Shown here in pieces: positions 1-9,613 of a stretch of 64,000 bases of DNA. The stretch covers positions 1 to 64,000 of the forward strand of contig NZ_JACXJA010000024.1 of NCBI RefSeq assembly GCF_014705615.1, written 5' to 3'. The translations under genes and the position numbers were made by a program. The notes below the pieces were generated by a model. That model searched no databases, was not told the origin of the DNA, and saw only the letters and a program-made list of their open reading frames with translations. Every line of letters starts with the position of its first letter. The stretch's first letter is position 1. The stretch is from Paenibacillus oceani (lineage in GTDB: Bacteria; Bacillota; Bacilli; Paenibacillales; NBRC-103111).

Positions 1-4
1 GCGA

Positions 5-171
5 GTTCAAAAAGTCCGGTTTTCAGCACCGAGAAGATGGGATGAAGCTAGGAAATGAGGAGCGGAGCGTAGTGAAGCTACGTGAGCACCGGAAGTTCCG
101 GCTGAATTCCATATTCGATGTCGAATAGGCTTCCTGTATCTGCTTCGTGATCAAAAGTGGACTTTTTGAAC
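5..171. repeat. MITE-like element with 13-bp terminal inverted repeats
   Basis: The element is bounded by GTTCAAAAAGTCC at 5-17 and its exact reverse complement at 159-171, about 167 bp overall. Inside is a small hairpin (CGTAG 69-73 with CTACG 78-82) and a CCGGAAGTTCCGG palindrome near 93. There is no coding potential, so it is non-autonomous or a structured intergenic repeat. It ends about 20 bp before the metY ribosome site. No target-site duplication is obvious. From memory, similar elements are common in Paenibacillus genomes, but this could not be checked here. Confidence 0.6.
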
Positions 172-194
172 AACCTCTACAACCGGAAATCTAA

Positions 195-1505
<1,311 letters not shown>

Positions 1506-1521
1506 TCGGAGGCGCCGGGCG

Positions 1522-2034
1522 ATGAGCAGACGCAAAGACTGGGACACGTACTTCATGGATATCGCTTATATGGCATCCACCCGTTCACAATGCAGCCGTA
1601 GACGCGTAGGCAGCGTGCTGGTCCAAGGCAAAAAGCTTCTCGGCTCCGCCTATAACGGCGCACCGATGGGAGTACCCGACTGCTCGGAAGCCGGCTGTAT
1701 GCTGGTTGAGGAGTATGAAGTGAAGGTCGTTGACGGACGCGAGGAGATGGTGAAGAAGCAGCGTTGCATCCGGACGATTCACGCGGAGCAAAATCTGCTG
1801 CTGTTCACCGACCGGCACGACCGTGAAGGCTCTACGGTATACGTCACCGACCAGCCGTGCTGGACGTGCGCCAATATGCTCGCGAACAGCGGGATCGTCG
1901 AGATCGTGTATCACCGTCCTTACCCGAAAGATCGGGAAAAAGTGACGGAGATGATGGTAACGAGAGGAATCCGCTTCCGGCAATTGGCCGACTATACGCC
2001 GCCGCCGGGCATTATCGACGAAGTGACGAATTAA
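1522..2034 (+). CDS. comEB: dCMP deaminase / ComE operon protein 2
   Basis: Zinc-dependent cytidine/deoxycytidylate deaminase family, 170 residues. The catalytic HAE (H87-A-E89) and the zinc-binding PCWTC (C113, C116) are present. In Bacillus it lies between comEA and comEC; here comEC follows, but the gene directly upstream is metY and no comEA is present in this window. ComEB itself is thought to act in nucleotide metabolism rather than as an essential DNA-uptake component. An intrinsic terminator separates it from comEC, so the usual co-transcription looks weakened. Confidence 0.9.
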   Translation: MSRRKDWDTYFMDIAYMASTRSQCSRRRVGSVLVQGKKLLGSAYNGAPMGVPDCSEAGCMLVEEYEVKVVDGREEMVKKQRCIRTIHAEQNLLLFTDRHDREGSTVYVTDQPCWTCANMLANSGIVEIVYHRPYPKDREKVTEMMVTRGIRFRQLADYTPPPGIIDEVTN

Positions 2035-2052
2035 CGGATACGAATTGAGAGG

Positions 2053-2092
2053 AAGCACCTCCTTCGGTTTGACTGAGAAGGGGTGCTTTTTC
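2053..2092 (+). terminator. intrinsic terminator between comEB and comEC
   Basis: Arms AAGCACC(T)CCTTC and GAAGGGGTGCTT, with a single bulged T, are followed by a run of T. It lies 18 bp after the comEB stop. Confidence 0.75.
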
Positions 2093-2138
2093 TTATGTAT
2101 GGAAGTCGAGTTGTTTCGCCCCTACGAGGGGGGATCGT

Positions 2139-4760
2139 ATGAATCGGCCGCTTACGCTGGTTGCGGTACTCGCGGTGACCGGCGCTGCGATCGGCAGCCG
2201 GATGCCGCCGGGAATGCTTTCCTGGAAATGGGCGATCGCTGCTGCCGCTCTGGCCGTTATGACGGTGCTGCTCGCCCTGCCAGGGCGCAGATGGATCGGG
2301 CCGCTGCTCGTCGCCGTGGCGGCGGCCGCTTATTATCAAGGCTACGATTCGCGCAATATGACGGCGTTGGCGCTTCCTTCGGCCGTTCAACTAAGCGGCC
2401 AGACCGAAATCGGAATGGCTGCTGCCGAAGCCGAAGTGGAGTTGGCCGGTACGATCGCTTCCCCGGTCGCCGTCGACGGGGATAAGGTGTCCTTCGTACT
2501 TCTTGCCCACCGTGCTGCCGTCCGCGAGGCGGAAACGGTCCGCCTGCGCGAGAAGGTACAGGTGTCGATCCGCCTGCTCCACGCCGATGAGCAGGAGCGG
2601 GCGTCCGGATGGGGGCGAGGCGATCCGATCGTCTTGGCCGGGACGATCCAAAAACCGGGGTCGGCACGCAATTTCGGCGGATTCGATTACAGCGCCTATT
2701 TGTACCGGAAACAGATTCATTGGCAGTTGTCGGTGAAAGGCTTGGATCAGACTCGCACCGGTCCGGAGGCGGACGGGGAGCTGCGGGGCGGAGGCAGACA
2801 ACCGGGCGGTGAAGCGGCAGAAGGAAGCGATGGACTGACGGGCGGGGGGGCAGACGCCGGCGACGGGGCGATCGCAAAGCGGCAGTTGCCGCTGTCCGAC
2901 TGGAGCAAGGTGTACCGCTGGAACGACGATCTGCGGAGTTATCTGGGAGGGATTATGGATCGGGCGTTTCCGGACCGGATTGATGCGGGTTATATGAAAA
3001 GCATGGTGCTCGGCTTAACCGACGATATGGACCCGGATACGTATCAGCAGTTTTCGCAGCTCGGCTTGACGCACATTCTGGCGATTTCCGGGCTGCATGT
3101 GGCCGTTTTCGTCGGAGGCTGTATGTGGCTGCTGCGGCTGTTCGGCCTTACGCGGGAGCGGATTCTGGTCATCACGATGGTGATCGTGCCCTTTTACGTC
3201 GCTCTGACAGGCGGCTCTCCGTCCGCCGTTCGCGCGGGCATTATGGCGATGATCGGGCTGTATGCGGCGAGGCGGGGGCTTTGGAAGGACGCATTGAACA
3301 TTATCAGTCTGGCTGCTTTCGCTATGCTGGTATGGAATCCTTATTTTTTGTACGATGTCAGCTTCCAATTGTCGTTTCTCGTGACGCTTGGGCTCATCAT
3401 CGGCGTGCCCCGGTTCTCGAGGCTGCTTCCGGTCCGATCGCAAGCGCTGAACTCGTTGTTGTCGGTTACGGTCGTAGCTCAGTTGATCTCGTTTCCGATT
3501 ACCGTGTTTTATTTTAACGGAGTCTCGTTGTTATCGGCGCTGGCCAATTTGCTGCTTGTTCCGTTTATCAGCTTCGCAGTGCTGCCGCTCGGGACGTTCG
3601 TGCTGCTGGCCGGGTTGATCTATGAAAGAGCTGCAGGCTGGATCGGTGTCGTCACGTCTTATCTGAACGATATTACGTTCTGGCTGGTGGACGTCGGGGC
3701 GGTGCACGATCCGCTTCGTCTCGTCTGGCCGAAGCCGTCCCTCCTGTGGGTGCTGCTGTACTATGTGCTGCTGGGAGCGGTATATGCAGGCGCCGCCAAA
3801 TGGAAGGAAAGCGGCAAGCCGGCGTTTGCTATGGCGGCAGTCGCGGTTTTTATGTTATTTCTGTGGCATGGCTACGAGCCGGACCGGTTCGTCCGGGATG
3901 GCAAAGTCCATTTCATCGATGTCGGCCAGGGCGACGCGATTCTCGTGCGAACGCCGCAAAGCCGTCATATGCTGATCGACGGGGGAGGGACGGTGACGTT
4001 CCGCAAGCCGGGTGAGGAGTGGAAGGAGCGCCGCGATCCTTACGAAGTCGGGAAGAAACAGCTCGTCCCGCTGCTCAAGCAAAGAGGGGTCCATCAACTC
4101 GACCTGCTCGTCATCAGTCATCAGGATCAGGACCATATCGGCGGGTTGCAGGCGGTCGTCGAGCAGATCCCGGTGCGTACCGTCGTTATGAACGGGACGT
4201 GGAAGGGCAACGCCGGCTCGCGCAAGCTGTTCGAGACGGCGATGAGACGCGGCGCCGAGGTTGTCACGCTGGAGCAGGGGAAAACGGTCGCGCTGGACCG
4301 TTACACCGAACTGACTGCGCTCACTGCGTCCGGACCCGAGATGCCAGTCCGGCTTGCGGAGGAGCAAAATAACGAGTCTGTCGTGCTGCTCCTGAATATG
4401 AGAAACATACGCTTTTTATTTACCGGGGATATGGAGGCCCGGCAGGAGAAGTTGCTTCTCGAAGCGCTGAACCGGACTCGCGGCGATCCGCCTTCTTCTT
4501 CTTCTTCTCCGGTATCTGTCGACGTTCTGAAAATCGCCCATCACGGCAGCAAAACATCGACGACCGACGAATGGCTCGCCTTCTGGCAGCCGCGAATGTC
4601 CGTCATCTCGGTCGGTCTCAAGAACAGCTACGGCCACCCGAGCCCGGGCGTGCTGGAACGTCTTGAGCGATCGGGCACGACGATTTACCGCACGGATCGC
4701 GACGGAGAGGTGGTGTTTACGGTAACCGGGCAAGGGGTCCGGGTGGATAAGAAGCTGTAG
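2139..4760 (+). CDS. comEC: ComEC/Rec2 competence DNA-uptake channel
   Basis: An 873-residue polytopic membrane protein expected to transport single-stranded DNA across the membrane during transformation. The order is N-terminal membrane segments, a soluble DUF4131/OB-type region (about 100-220), the Competence membrane domain with LGLTHILAISGLHVAV (about 305-325), and a C-terminal metallo-beta-lactamase domain. That domain carries FIDVGQGDAIL (near 590), SHQDQDHIGG (S660-H661-Q-D-Q-D665-H666) and DVLKIAHHGSKTST. A polar, Gly-rich insert (near 205-245) is variable. GAGGGGGG precedes the ATG. It is full length, so a natural-transformation apparatus may be functional, but comEA and the com pilus genes are not in the window. 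Confidence 0.95.
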   Translation: MNRPLTLVAVLAVTGAAIGSRMPPGMLSWKWAIAAAALAVMTVLLALPGRRWIGPLLVAVAAAAYYQGYDSRNMTALALPSAVQLSGQTEIGMAAAEAEVELAGTIASPVAVDGDKVSFVLLAHRAAVREAETVRLREKVQVSIRLLHADEQERASGWGRGDPIVLAGTIQKPGSARNFGGFDYSAYLYRKQIHWQLSVKGLDQTRTGPEADGELRGGGRQPGGEAAEGSDGLTGGGADAGDGAIAKRQLPLSDWSKVYRWNDDLRSYLGGIMDRAFPDRIDAGYMKSMVLGLTDDMDPDTYQQFSQLGLTHILAISGLHVAVFVGGCMWLLRLFGLTRERILVITMVIVPFYVALTGGSPSAVRAGIMAMIGLYAARRGLWKDALNIISLAAFAMLVWNPYFLYDVSFQLSFLVTLGLIIGVPRFSRLLPVRSQALNSLLSVTVVAQLISFPITVFYFNGVSLLSALANLLLVPFISFAVLPLGTFVLLAGLIYERAAGWIGVVTSYLNDITFWLVDVGAVHDPLRLVWPKPSLLWVLLYYVLLGAVYAGAAKWKESGKPAFAMAAVAVFMLFLWHGYEPDRFVRDGKVHFIDVGQGDAILVRTPQSRHMLIDGGGTVTFRKPGEEWKERRDPYEVGKKQLVPLLKQRGVHQLDLLVISHQDQDHIGGLQAVVEQIPVRTVVMNGTWKGNAGSRKLFETAMRRGAEVVTLEQGKTVALDRYTELTALTASGPEMPVRLAEEQNNESVVLLLNMRNIRFLFTGDMEARQEKLLLEALNRTRGDPPSSSSSPVSVDVLKIAHHGSKTSTTDEWLAFWQPRMSVISVGLKNSYGHPSPGVLERLERSGTTIYRTDRDGEVVFTVTGQGVRVDKKL

Positions 4761-5005
4761 CTGCTGGAATTCCACCAGACAGGTGAGCGTCTTCAAGAGC
4801 TGCGGCCGCCGGAAAACCTGGGTTTAGAAAGAGTCGGTTTGTTTTCGCAAGTGTTAGCTGAATCAGGGTCACGTGATGGTCCGGCTTCTTATTGATATAA
4901 GAGTGATCACTGTGCGTGCTAAAGCGGAAAGGACCTCTTACTCGTAGAGTCAGCAAGTGTTCACAAGTAAATCAAGTCTGTTTTCGCAGCTGGAATCGGT
5001 CGCGA

Positions 5006-5034
5006 TTGACAACTCCACGCCAAAATGGTATAAA
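5006..5034 (+). promoter_or_regulatory. sigma-A promoter of the tyrS T-box transcript
   Basis: TTGACA (5006-5011) and TATAAA (5029-5034) are separated by exactly 17 bp, just upstream of the T-box leader. Confidence 0.8.
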
Positions 5035-5044
5035 ATGTACGTGC

Positions 5045-5355
5045 AATCCCCATATCAGTGCGACGATGGGAACTTCCTTGCAGGGCGGACTTGGCGGAAG
5101 AAACAAGCCGCGTACAAGGATCAGTAGCGCTTCAATATCGCAGTCCCAGAGAGCCGGCGGTTGGTGCGAGCCGGTACGCGAATGAACGCGAAGTACGTCC
5201 CGGAGCATCCGAACCGAACCCGTTTCTTGCAAACGGAAGGGGAGGACGGACAATCGGCCGTTAACCGATCGAGTGGAGCATGCCGCGAACGGCACGTTCA
5301 ATTAGGGTGGTACCGCGATGACTCGTCCCTGTAAGCTGCAGAGGGGCGGGTCTTT
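5045..5355 (+). promoter_or_regulatory. T-box leader (tRNA-Tyr sensing) of tyrS
   Basis: The invariant T-box AGGGTGGTACCGCG is at 5304-5317, immediately followed by a terminator hairpin (GACTCGTCCCT about 5319-5329 with AGGGGCGGGTC about 5342-5352) and a T run. Upstream, the Stem I features are readable: an AGAGAG bulge, then a GCCGG stem with a GGTTGGTG loop (5151-5173). The likely specifier is TAC (Tyr) at 5194-5196, followed by the usual GGAGC context. Uncharged tRNA-Tyr would stabilise the antiterminator and allow tyrS transcription. The specifier assignment is less certain than the T-box itself. Confidence 0.92.
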
Positions 5356-5435
5356 TTTGTTGTACTGAAGATGAATGCCGGGAGCTCCCCGCTTATGGGG
5401 ATCTTTCATTTACACGACATAAGGAGAGATCGACA

Positions 5436-6722
5436 ATGAGTGAAGCTCGTATGACGGATCAACAATTGCTGGAAGATTTGGAGTACCGGGGGCTGGTGTA
5501 CCAGGTGACCGACCGGGAAGGGCTGAAGAAAAAACTCGAGAGCGAACGGGTCGTGCTGTATTGCGGATTTGACCCGACGGCGGACAGTCTGCATATCGGA
5601 AGCTTGCTGCCAATTTTGTGCCTTCGCCGGTTCCAGTTGGCCGGCCATATCTCGATGGCGCTCGTAGGCGGCGGCACCGGACTGATCGGCGACCCGAGCG
5701 GCCGCTCGTCGGAACGTTCGCTGAATACGGCCGACACGGTGGCGCAGTGGACGGAAAGCTTGAAGCGCCAGCTGTCGCGGTTTCTCGACTTCGACCTTCC
5801 GGACAATGCGGCAAGGCTCGTCAGCAACTACGATTGGCTGTCGACGCTGGACACGATCTCGTTCCTGAGCGATGTCGGCAAAAATTTCACCGTCAACTAC
5901 ATGCTGGCCAAAGATTCGGTCGATTCACGGCTCGCTAACGGCATTTCGTTTACCGAATTCAGTTACATGATTCTGCAAGCCTACGATTTCCACAAGCTGC
6001 ATCAGGATTTAGGGTGCTCGCTTCAGCTCGGCGGCAGCGATCAATGGGGCAATATTACGGCAGGGCTCGATCTGATCGGCAAGATGGGCGGCGGCGAAGC
6101 TTACGGCATGACGATGCCGCTGGTCACGAAAAGCGACGGCAAAAAGTTCGGCAAATCGGAGAGCGGCGCGATCTGGCTCGACCGCAACAAGACGAGCGCT
6201 TACCAGTTTTATCAGTTCTGGATCAATACCGACGATAACGACGTCATCAAGTTTTTGAAATATTTTACGTTCCTGACGCGCGAGCAAATCGCGGCGCTGG
6301 AGACGGAACTCGGCGAGCGGCCGGAACAACGCGCCGCCCAGCGGGAGCTGGCTCGGGAAGTGACCCGGATCGTGCACGGTGACGAAGCGGTGGAGAGCGC
6401 CGAGAACATTACGCAGGCGTTATTCTCGGGAGATTTCGCCCGGCTGAGCGAAACGGAGCTCGTCGAAGCGCTTCAGGATATGCCGACGACGGTACTGAGC
6501 GGACAGCAGGAGACCGGACTGATCGACCTGTTGGTGGAAGCCAAGGCCGCCCCGTCCCGCCGTCAAGCCAAGCAGGATATCGAGAGCGGCGCCGTCTATG
6601 TCAACGGAGAGCGTATGAGCGGGATCGACAGCATGATCGGGGAACAACACCGTTTGCATGGCAAATACGTCGTGCTGCGGCGCGGCAAGAAAAATTATTA
6701 TCTGATTAAGTTTGAAGCGTGA
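5436..6722 (+). CDS. tyrS: tyrosyl-tRNA synthetase
   Basis: Class I aminoacyl-tRNA synthetase that charges tRNA-Tyr in the cytosol; 428 residues, normal size. The HIGH-type motif is HIGS (53-56), and the KMSKS loop is KFGKS (237-241). The tyrosine-site sequence YMILQAYDFHKLH and GGSDQWGNI are typical. An S4 RNA-binding domain lies at the C-terminus (APSRRQAKQDIESGAVYVNG). AAGGAGAG precedes the ATG. It is controlled by the upstream T-box and appears monocistronic, with a terminator shortly after the stop. Confidence 0.97.
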   Translation: MSEARMTDQQLLEDLEYRGLVYQVTDREGLKKKLESERVVLYCGFDPTADSLHIGSLLPILCLRRFQLAGHISMALVGGGTGLIGDPSGRSSERSLNTADTVAQWTESLKRQLSRFLDFDLPDNAARLVSNYDWLSTLDTISFLSDVGKNFTVNYMLAKDSVDSRLANGISFTEFSYMILQAYDFHKLHQDLGCSLQLGGSDQWGNITAGLDLIGKMGGGEAYGMTMPLVTKSDGKKFGKSESGAIWLDRNKTSAYQFYQFWINTDDNDVIKFLKYFTFLTREQIAALETELGERPEQRAAQRELAREVTRIVHGDEAVESAENITQALFSGDFARLSETELVEALQDMPTTVLSGQQETGLIDLLVEAKAAPSRRQAKQDIESGAVYVNGERMSGIDSMIGEQHRLHGKYVVLRRGKKNYYLIKFEA

Positions 6723-6746
6723 GGAATTACGATTTCTGAAAGCTAG

Positions 6747-6776
6747 GGGAGTTGGCATTCGGCCGGCTTCCTTTTT
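6747..6776 (+). terminator. intrinsic terminator of tyrS
   Basis: GGGAGTTGG (6747-6755) pairs with CCGGCTTCC (6763-6771) using G-U wobbles, followed by TTTTT. Confidence 0.65.
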
Positions 6777-7151
6777 GTTGTCTCCTAAGCCGAAAGGCAG
6801 CCAGAGGCATTGACGTGACAATCTTGCAAGACTGCACGGTCAAGGCGTAAGAAACGTCGATGGATAGAAGGAACCGCCGGCGGTATACTGACCATTGAGC
6901 TTGTAACGAAACGAAGCCGCAAGCGTCTTTTTAAGAGTAAACATAAGAAGACGTTTCATTATCGTTACTGAAATATTTATTCGTTAAAGTGGTAGAGCCT
7001 AAAAGCGTTACACTACTTCGAAAGCGAATTGCGAGTTTCTGACGAAGAAAAGCTGCGACTTACGCAGAGTCATTCGACGTGGCCGTGGCAAAGGCTTCTT
7101 TTAAAAGCTTTTTCTGCCTGCCATCAATATTAATGTGGAGGAATACCGCCC
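6777..7151. other. non-coding stretch before the VanZ/RDD gene
   Basis: No gene, RNA or repeat could be supported here. The only clear element is the GGAGG ribosome site at about 7137 for the following TTG start. Confidence 0.5.
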
Positions 7152-8234
7152 TTGTTCGAAGCTTACCTGATTCCGATCCGATATGCGATCCTGACGTTTC
7201 CGATTGCGGCATTCGTCATCACGCTCCCGTTTCTGATCGTCCAATACCGCAAGTACGGATATTTGCATAAATTTCGTGCGGTAATCATCTACTCGCTGCT
7301 CTTGTATTTGATGACTGCACTATATCTGGTTATATTGCCGCTTCCCGCCACGCGGAATACGTGTACGGCCGTTCAGGGAGCGATGGCGTCCTTCGTCCCG
7401 TTCCGGTTCGTGTACGATTTCTGGAAAGAAACCGGGGTTCACTTCGCGCAGCCGTCCACTTATGTGCAGTTGTTTAAGGAAAGAGCGTTTTGGCAGGCGG
7501 CCTTTAACGTGCTGCTGCTTGTCCCGCTTGGGGCGTACTTGAGGTATTATTTCCGCTTTCGGCTGCCGGCGGCGGCTGTTTCGGCATTCGGGCTGTCGCT
7601 GTTTTTCGAGGTGACGCAGGTGACCGGGCTTTACGGCATCTACGATTGCCCGTACCGGCTGTTCGACGTCGACGATTTACTGTTGAATACGTCCGGCGGC
7701 GTAATCGGGTATTTGGCGGCTCCGCTGCTGATGAAGCTGCTCCCCCGGATCGAGGGACTTGATGAAAACGTCGATCTGAAGTCCGAACGGGTCGGGCTGA
7801 CCAGGCGGCTGATCGCCGTTCAGCTTGATGCGATGCTGCTGTTCCCGCTCGTTGTTTTCTTTATGAAAAGCGCGGATCTGCGGATTTATTTTATTACCAG
7901 TTTCCTGTATTTCATCGCGCTGCCTTATGCGACCAACGGCTGGACGTTCGGCAAATATATCGTCCGGATTCGGGTGAAGGGTCAAGGCGAGCGGATCCGG
8001 CTGAAAGAGCTGCTGATCCGTTACGGCAGCCTGTACGGAATCGTCGGCGGACTTAACGCCGTCATTCTGAGCCAAACTGTCCAAAAGCTGCCTCCGATCT
8101 TGTTCGCCCTGTGCACGATGATCGTCCTTGTGGTGAATCTCGTTTTCGCCTTGCATGTCGGCTTGCGGCTGTTCCGCAAAGACAAAACGCTGATCTACGA
8201 AAAATGGAGCGGTACCGGGCATGAAGTGGTGTAA
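7152..8234 (+). CDS. VanZ-like / RDD fusion membrane protein
   Basis: A 360-residue integral membrane protein. Residues 1-200 resemble VanZ: several hydrophobic helices, then FEVTQVTGLYGIYDCPYRLFDVDDLLLN followed by GGVIGY. Residues 215-355 resemble an RDD domain (TRRLIAVQLDAMLLFPLV, then GWTFGKYIVRIRV). VanZ homologues give low-level teicoplanin tolerance, but most family members have no proven role, and nothing here shows antibiotic resistance. The start is taken as TTG at 7152 because GGAGG lies at proper spacing and no ATG fits better. Single-gene unit flanked by terminators. Confidence 0.8.
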   Translation: MFEAYLIPIRYAILTFPIAAFVITLPFLIVQYRKYGYLHKFRAVIIYSLLLYLMTALYLVILPLPATRNTCTAVQGAMASFVPFRFVYDFWKETGVHFAQPSTYVQLFKERAFWQAAFNVLLLVPLGAYLRYYFRFRLPAAAVSAFGLSLFFEVTQVTGLYGIYDCPYRLFDVDDLLLNTSGGVIGYLAAPLLMKLLPRIEGLDENVDLKSERVGLTRRLIAVQLDAMLLFPLVVFFMKSADLRIYFITSFLYFIALPYATNGWTFGKYIVRIRVKGQGERIRLKELLIRYGSLYGIVGGLNAVILSQTVQKLPPILFALCTMIVLVVNLVFALHVGLRLFRKDKTLIYEKWSGTGHEVV

Positions 8235-8262
8235 CTCCCGGACCGACCGCTCCTGCAAGCAA

Positions 8263-8289
8263 GCCGTCCCGTACTTCGGGGCGGTTTTT
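8263..8289 (+). terminator. intrinsic terminator of the VanZ/RDD gene
   Basis: CCGTCCC (8264-8270) pairs with GGGGCGG (8278-8284), followed by TTTTT. Confidence 0.75.
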
Positions 8290-9009
8290 GTTTCATCTGC
8301 CAGAACGTTTAAGTTCTTTACCGTGTTAAATGGGAAGGGGGTCCTTCCTTGGCGTTAGAGAACGTATACTCAGGTCCGATGTCTAACGAATTGGATCGTG
8401 CTTATGGCTGAAAAACGACGTTATCCCAGACGTAACGAATCCGGGAATCGTTATCGAACCGAAAGTGGAAAAAAACGATCCGATTTGCCGGAATAACAAT
8501 TCAAGAGTTCGTTGCAATTTCAAACGCCCGGATTCGGCTCTGATAACGAATGCTGGGTTCGTTAGCCATACCGGCGCAAAAAGACAACACGACTGAGGGC
8601 GAGCGGCTGGAGCGAAGGTATCTATTCCTTTCCGACGTACAAATAAACGTATGGGTTTACACGTCAAAGGACCGTCCGGACGCTTTCTCTTATTTACCAG
8701 AACGTATATCGTGGGAGTGGCTCTAAATCTCGGTAAACGCCAGCGTCAAAAGTCGCCGGCAGGCGTTTATCCTTGGAGTGTGCGGATAGCGGGCCCCACA
8801 AGCATGGGCATCTGCGCGTTTTCCCGCCTTCGACCGAACTTTCCCCCCGGGTACCCCGTCTTCTTAACCGAACGGCCTAAAACTTGACGGAGCTTGCGGA
8901 CAGCAGCGAGATATGCCGATGCGAAGGCGCCCGGAGAGCGGTATACCGCATCCAAATTTTCTGTTATTCTAGTAATTGACCGGCGTGCCGGAATTTTTTT
9001 TATGGTTGG
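8290..9009. other. 720-bp gene-free stretch with palindromes and a truncated repeat
   Basis: No supportable gene. Two palindromes share TAACGA arms: 8433-8453 (TAACGA...TCGTTA) and 8544-8564 (TAACGAA, 7-nt loop, TTCGTTA). At 8646-8682 is a copy of a 37-bp sequence that recurs at 63275-63311 with two mismatches. There it forms the left half of a terminator; here the right arm is missing. The short ORFs on either strand lack ribosome sites and family resemblance. Confidence 0.5.
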
Positions 9010-9038
9010 TGCAACTTTTTTTTCGACAATCCCGTTTA
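9010..9038 (+). promoter_or_regulatory. candidate ECF-type promoter (autoregulation)
   Basis: TGCAAC (9010-9015), a T-rich 17-bp spacer, then CGTTTA (9033-9038). This resembles the TGAAAC-N16/17-CGT pattern read by SigW-like ECF factors and lies just upstream of an ECF gene, suggesting that the operon activates itself. Confidence 0.5.
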
Positions 9039-9064
9039 AAAGGTTGCAAGAGAGGGGGATCCTT

Positions 9065-9613
9065 GTGGTAGCGCTGGAGTTAATCAAAGCTGCCCAATCG
9101 GGCGATCGCGACGCTCTAATTACCCTATTGCGAGAAATCGAGACACATGTGTATCGTACCGCTTATTACATTCTTGGAAACGAGCAAGACGCTAAAGATG
9201 CCGCGCAAGAAGCGCTGATCCGGATATATACGAAAATCAACTCCTACGAAGAAAAAGCGCAGTTTAAAACGTGGGTGCAGCGGATTGTCACGAATATTTG
9301 CATCGACAAGTTTCGACGGACGAAAGCGACGGTTTCGATCGAGGAGCACAACATGACGTTTACGTCCCACAATAACGTGGAAGACGAGCTGATATCGACG
9401 TATGTCGCCAAAGATATTCAGGAGGCGATCGAACGCCTTCCCGAGCATCATCGTACCGTGGTCGTGCTCCGCTACCTGCAAGATTTCTCTTATAACGAAA
9501 TCGCCGATTCTCTGGACTTGCCGCTGAACACGGTGAAATCGTACTTGTTCCGGGCGAGGCAGCAGCTGCAGTCGTTACTCCAAGAATACCAGAAAGGTGG
9601 TGTGCGGGGATGA
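9065..9613 (+). CDS. ECF RNA polymerase sigma factor (SigW-like)
   Basis: A 182-residue ECF sigma factor. Region 2 contains AYYILGNEQDAKDAAQEALIRIYTKI and FKTWVQRIVTNICIDKFRR. Region 4 contains LPEHHRTVVVLRYLQDFSYNEIADSLDLPLNTVKSYLFRARQQL. The GTG at 9065 was chosen because AGAGGGGG precedes it and the product begins at the conserved region; a longer in-frame reading from 8894 adds residues without family resemblance. Its last 4 bp overlap the anti-sigma gene (ATGA), the classic translationally coupled sigma/anti-sigma pair. The likely role is an envelope-stress response, by analogy with SigW. Confidence 0.88.
   Translation: MVALELIKAAQSGDRDALITLLREIETHVYRTAYYILGNEQDAKDAAQEALIRIYTKINSYEEKAQFKTWVQRIVTNICIDKFRRTKATVSIEEHNMTFTSHNNVEDELISTYVAKDIQEAIERLPEHHRTVVVLRYLQDFSYNEIADSLDLPLNTVKSYLFRARQQLQSLLQEYQKGGVRG

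Noticed and set aside
7152-8234. glycopeptide resistance gene vanZ
   Set aside because: It is only a VanZ-like domain fused to RDD, without van cluster genes; most such proteins are unrelated to resistance.
8383-8667. 94-codon ORF on the minus strand in the long gap before the ECF sigma gene
   Set aside because: It runs through palindromes and a repeat copy, with no ribosome site or recognisable sequence.
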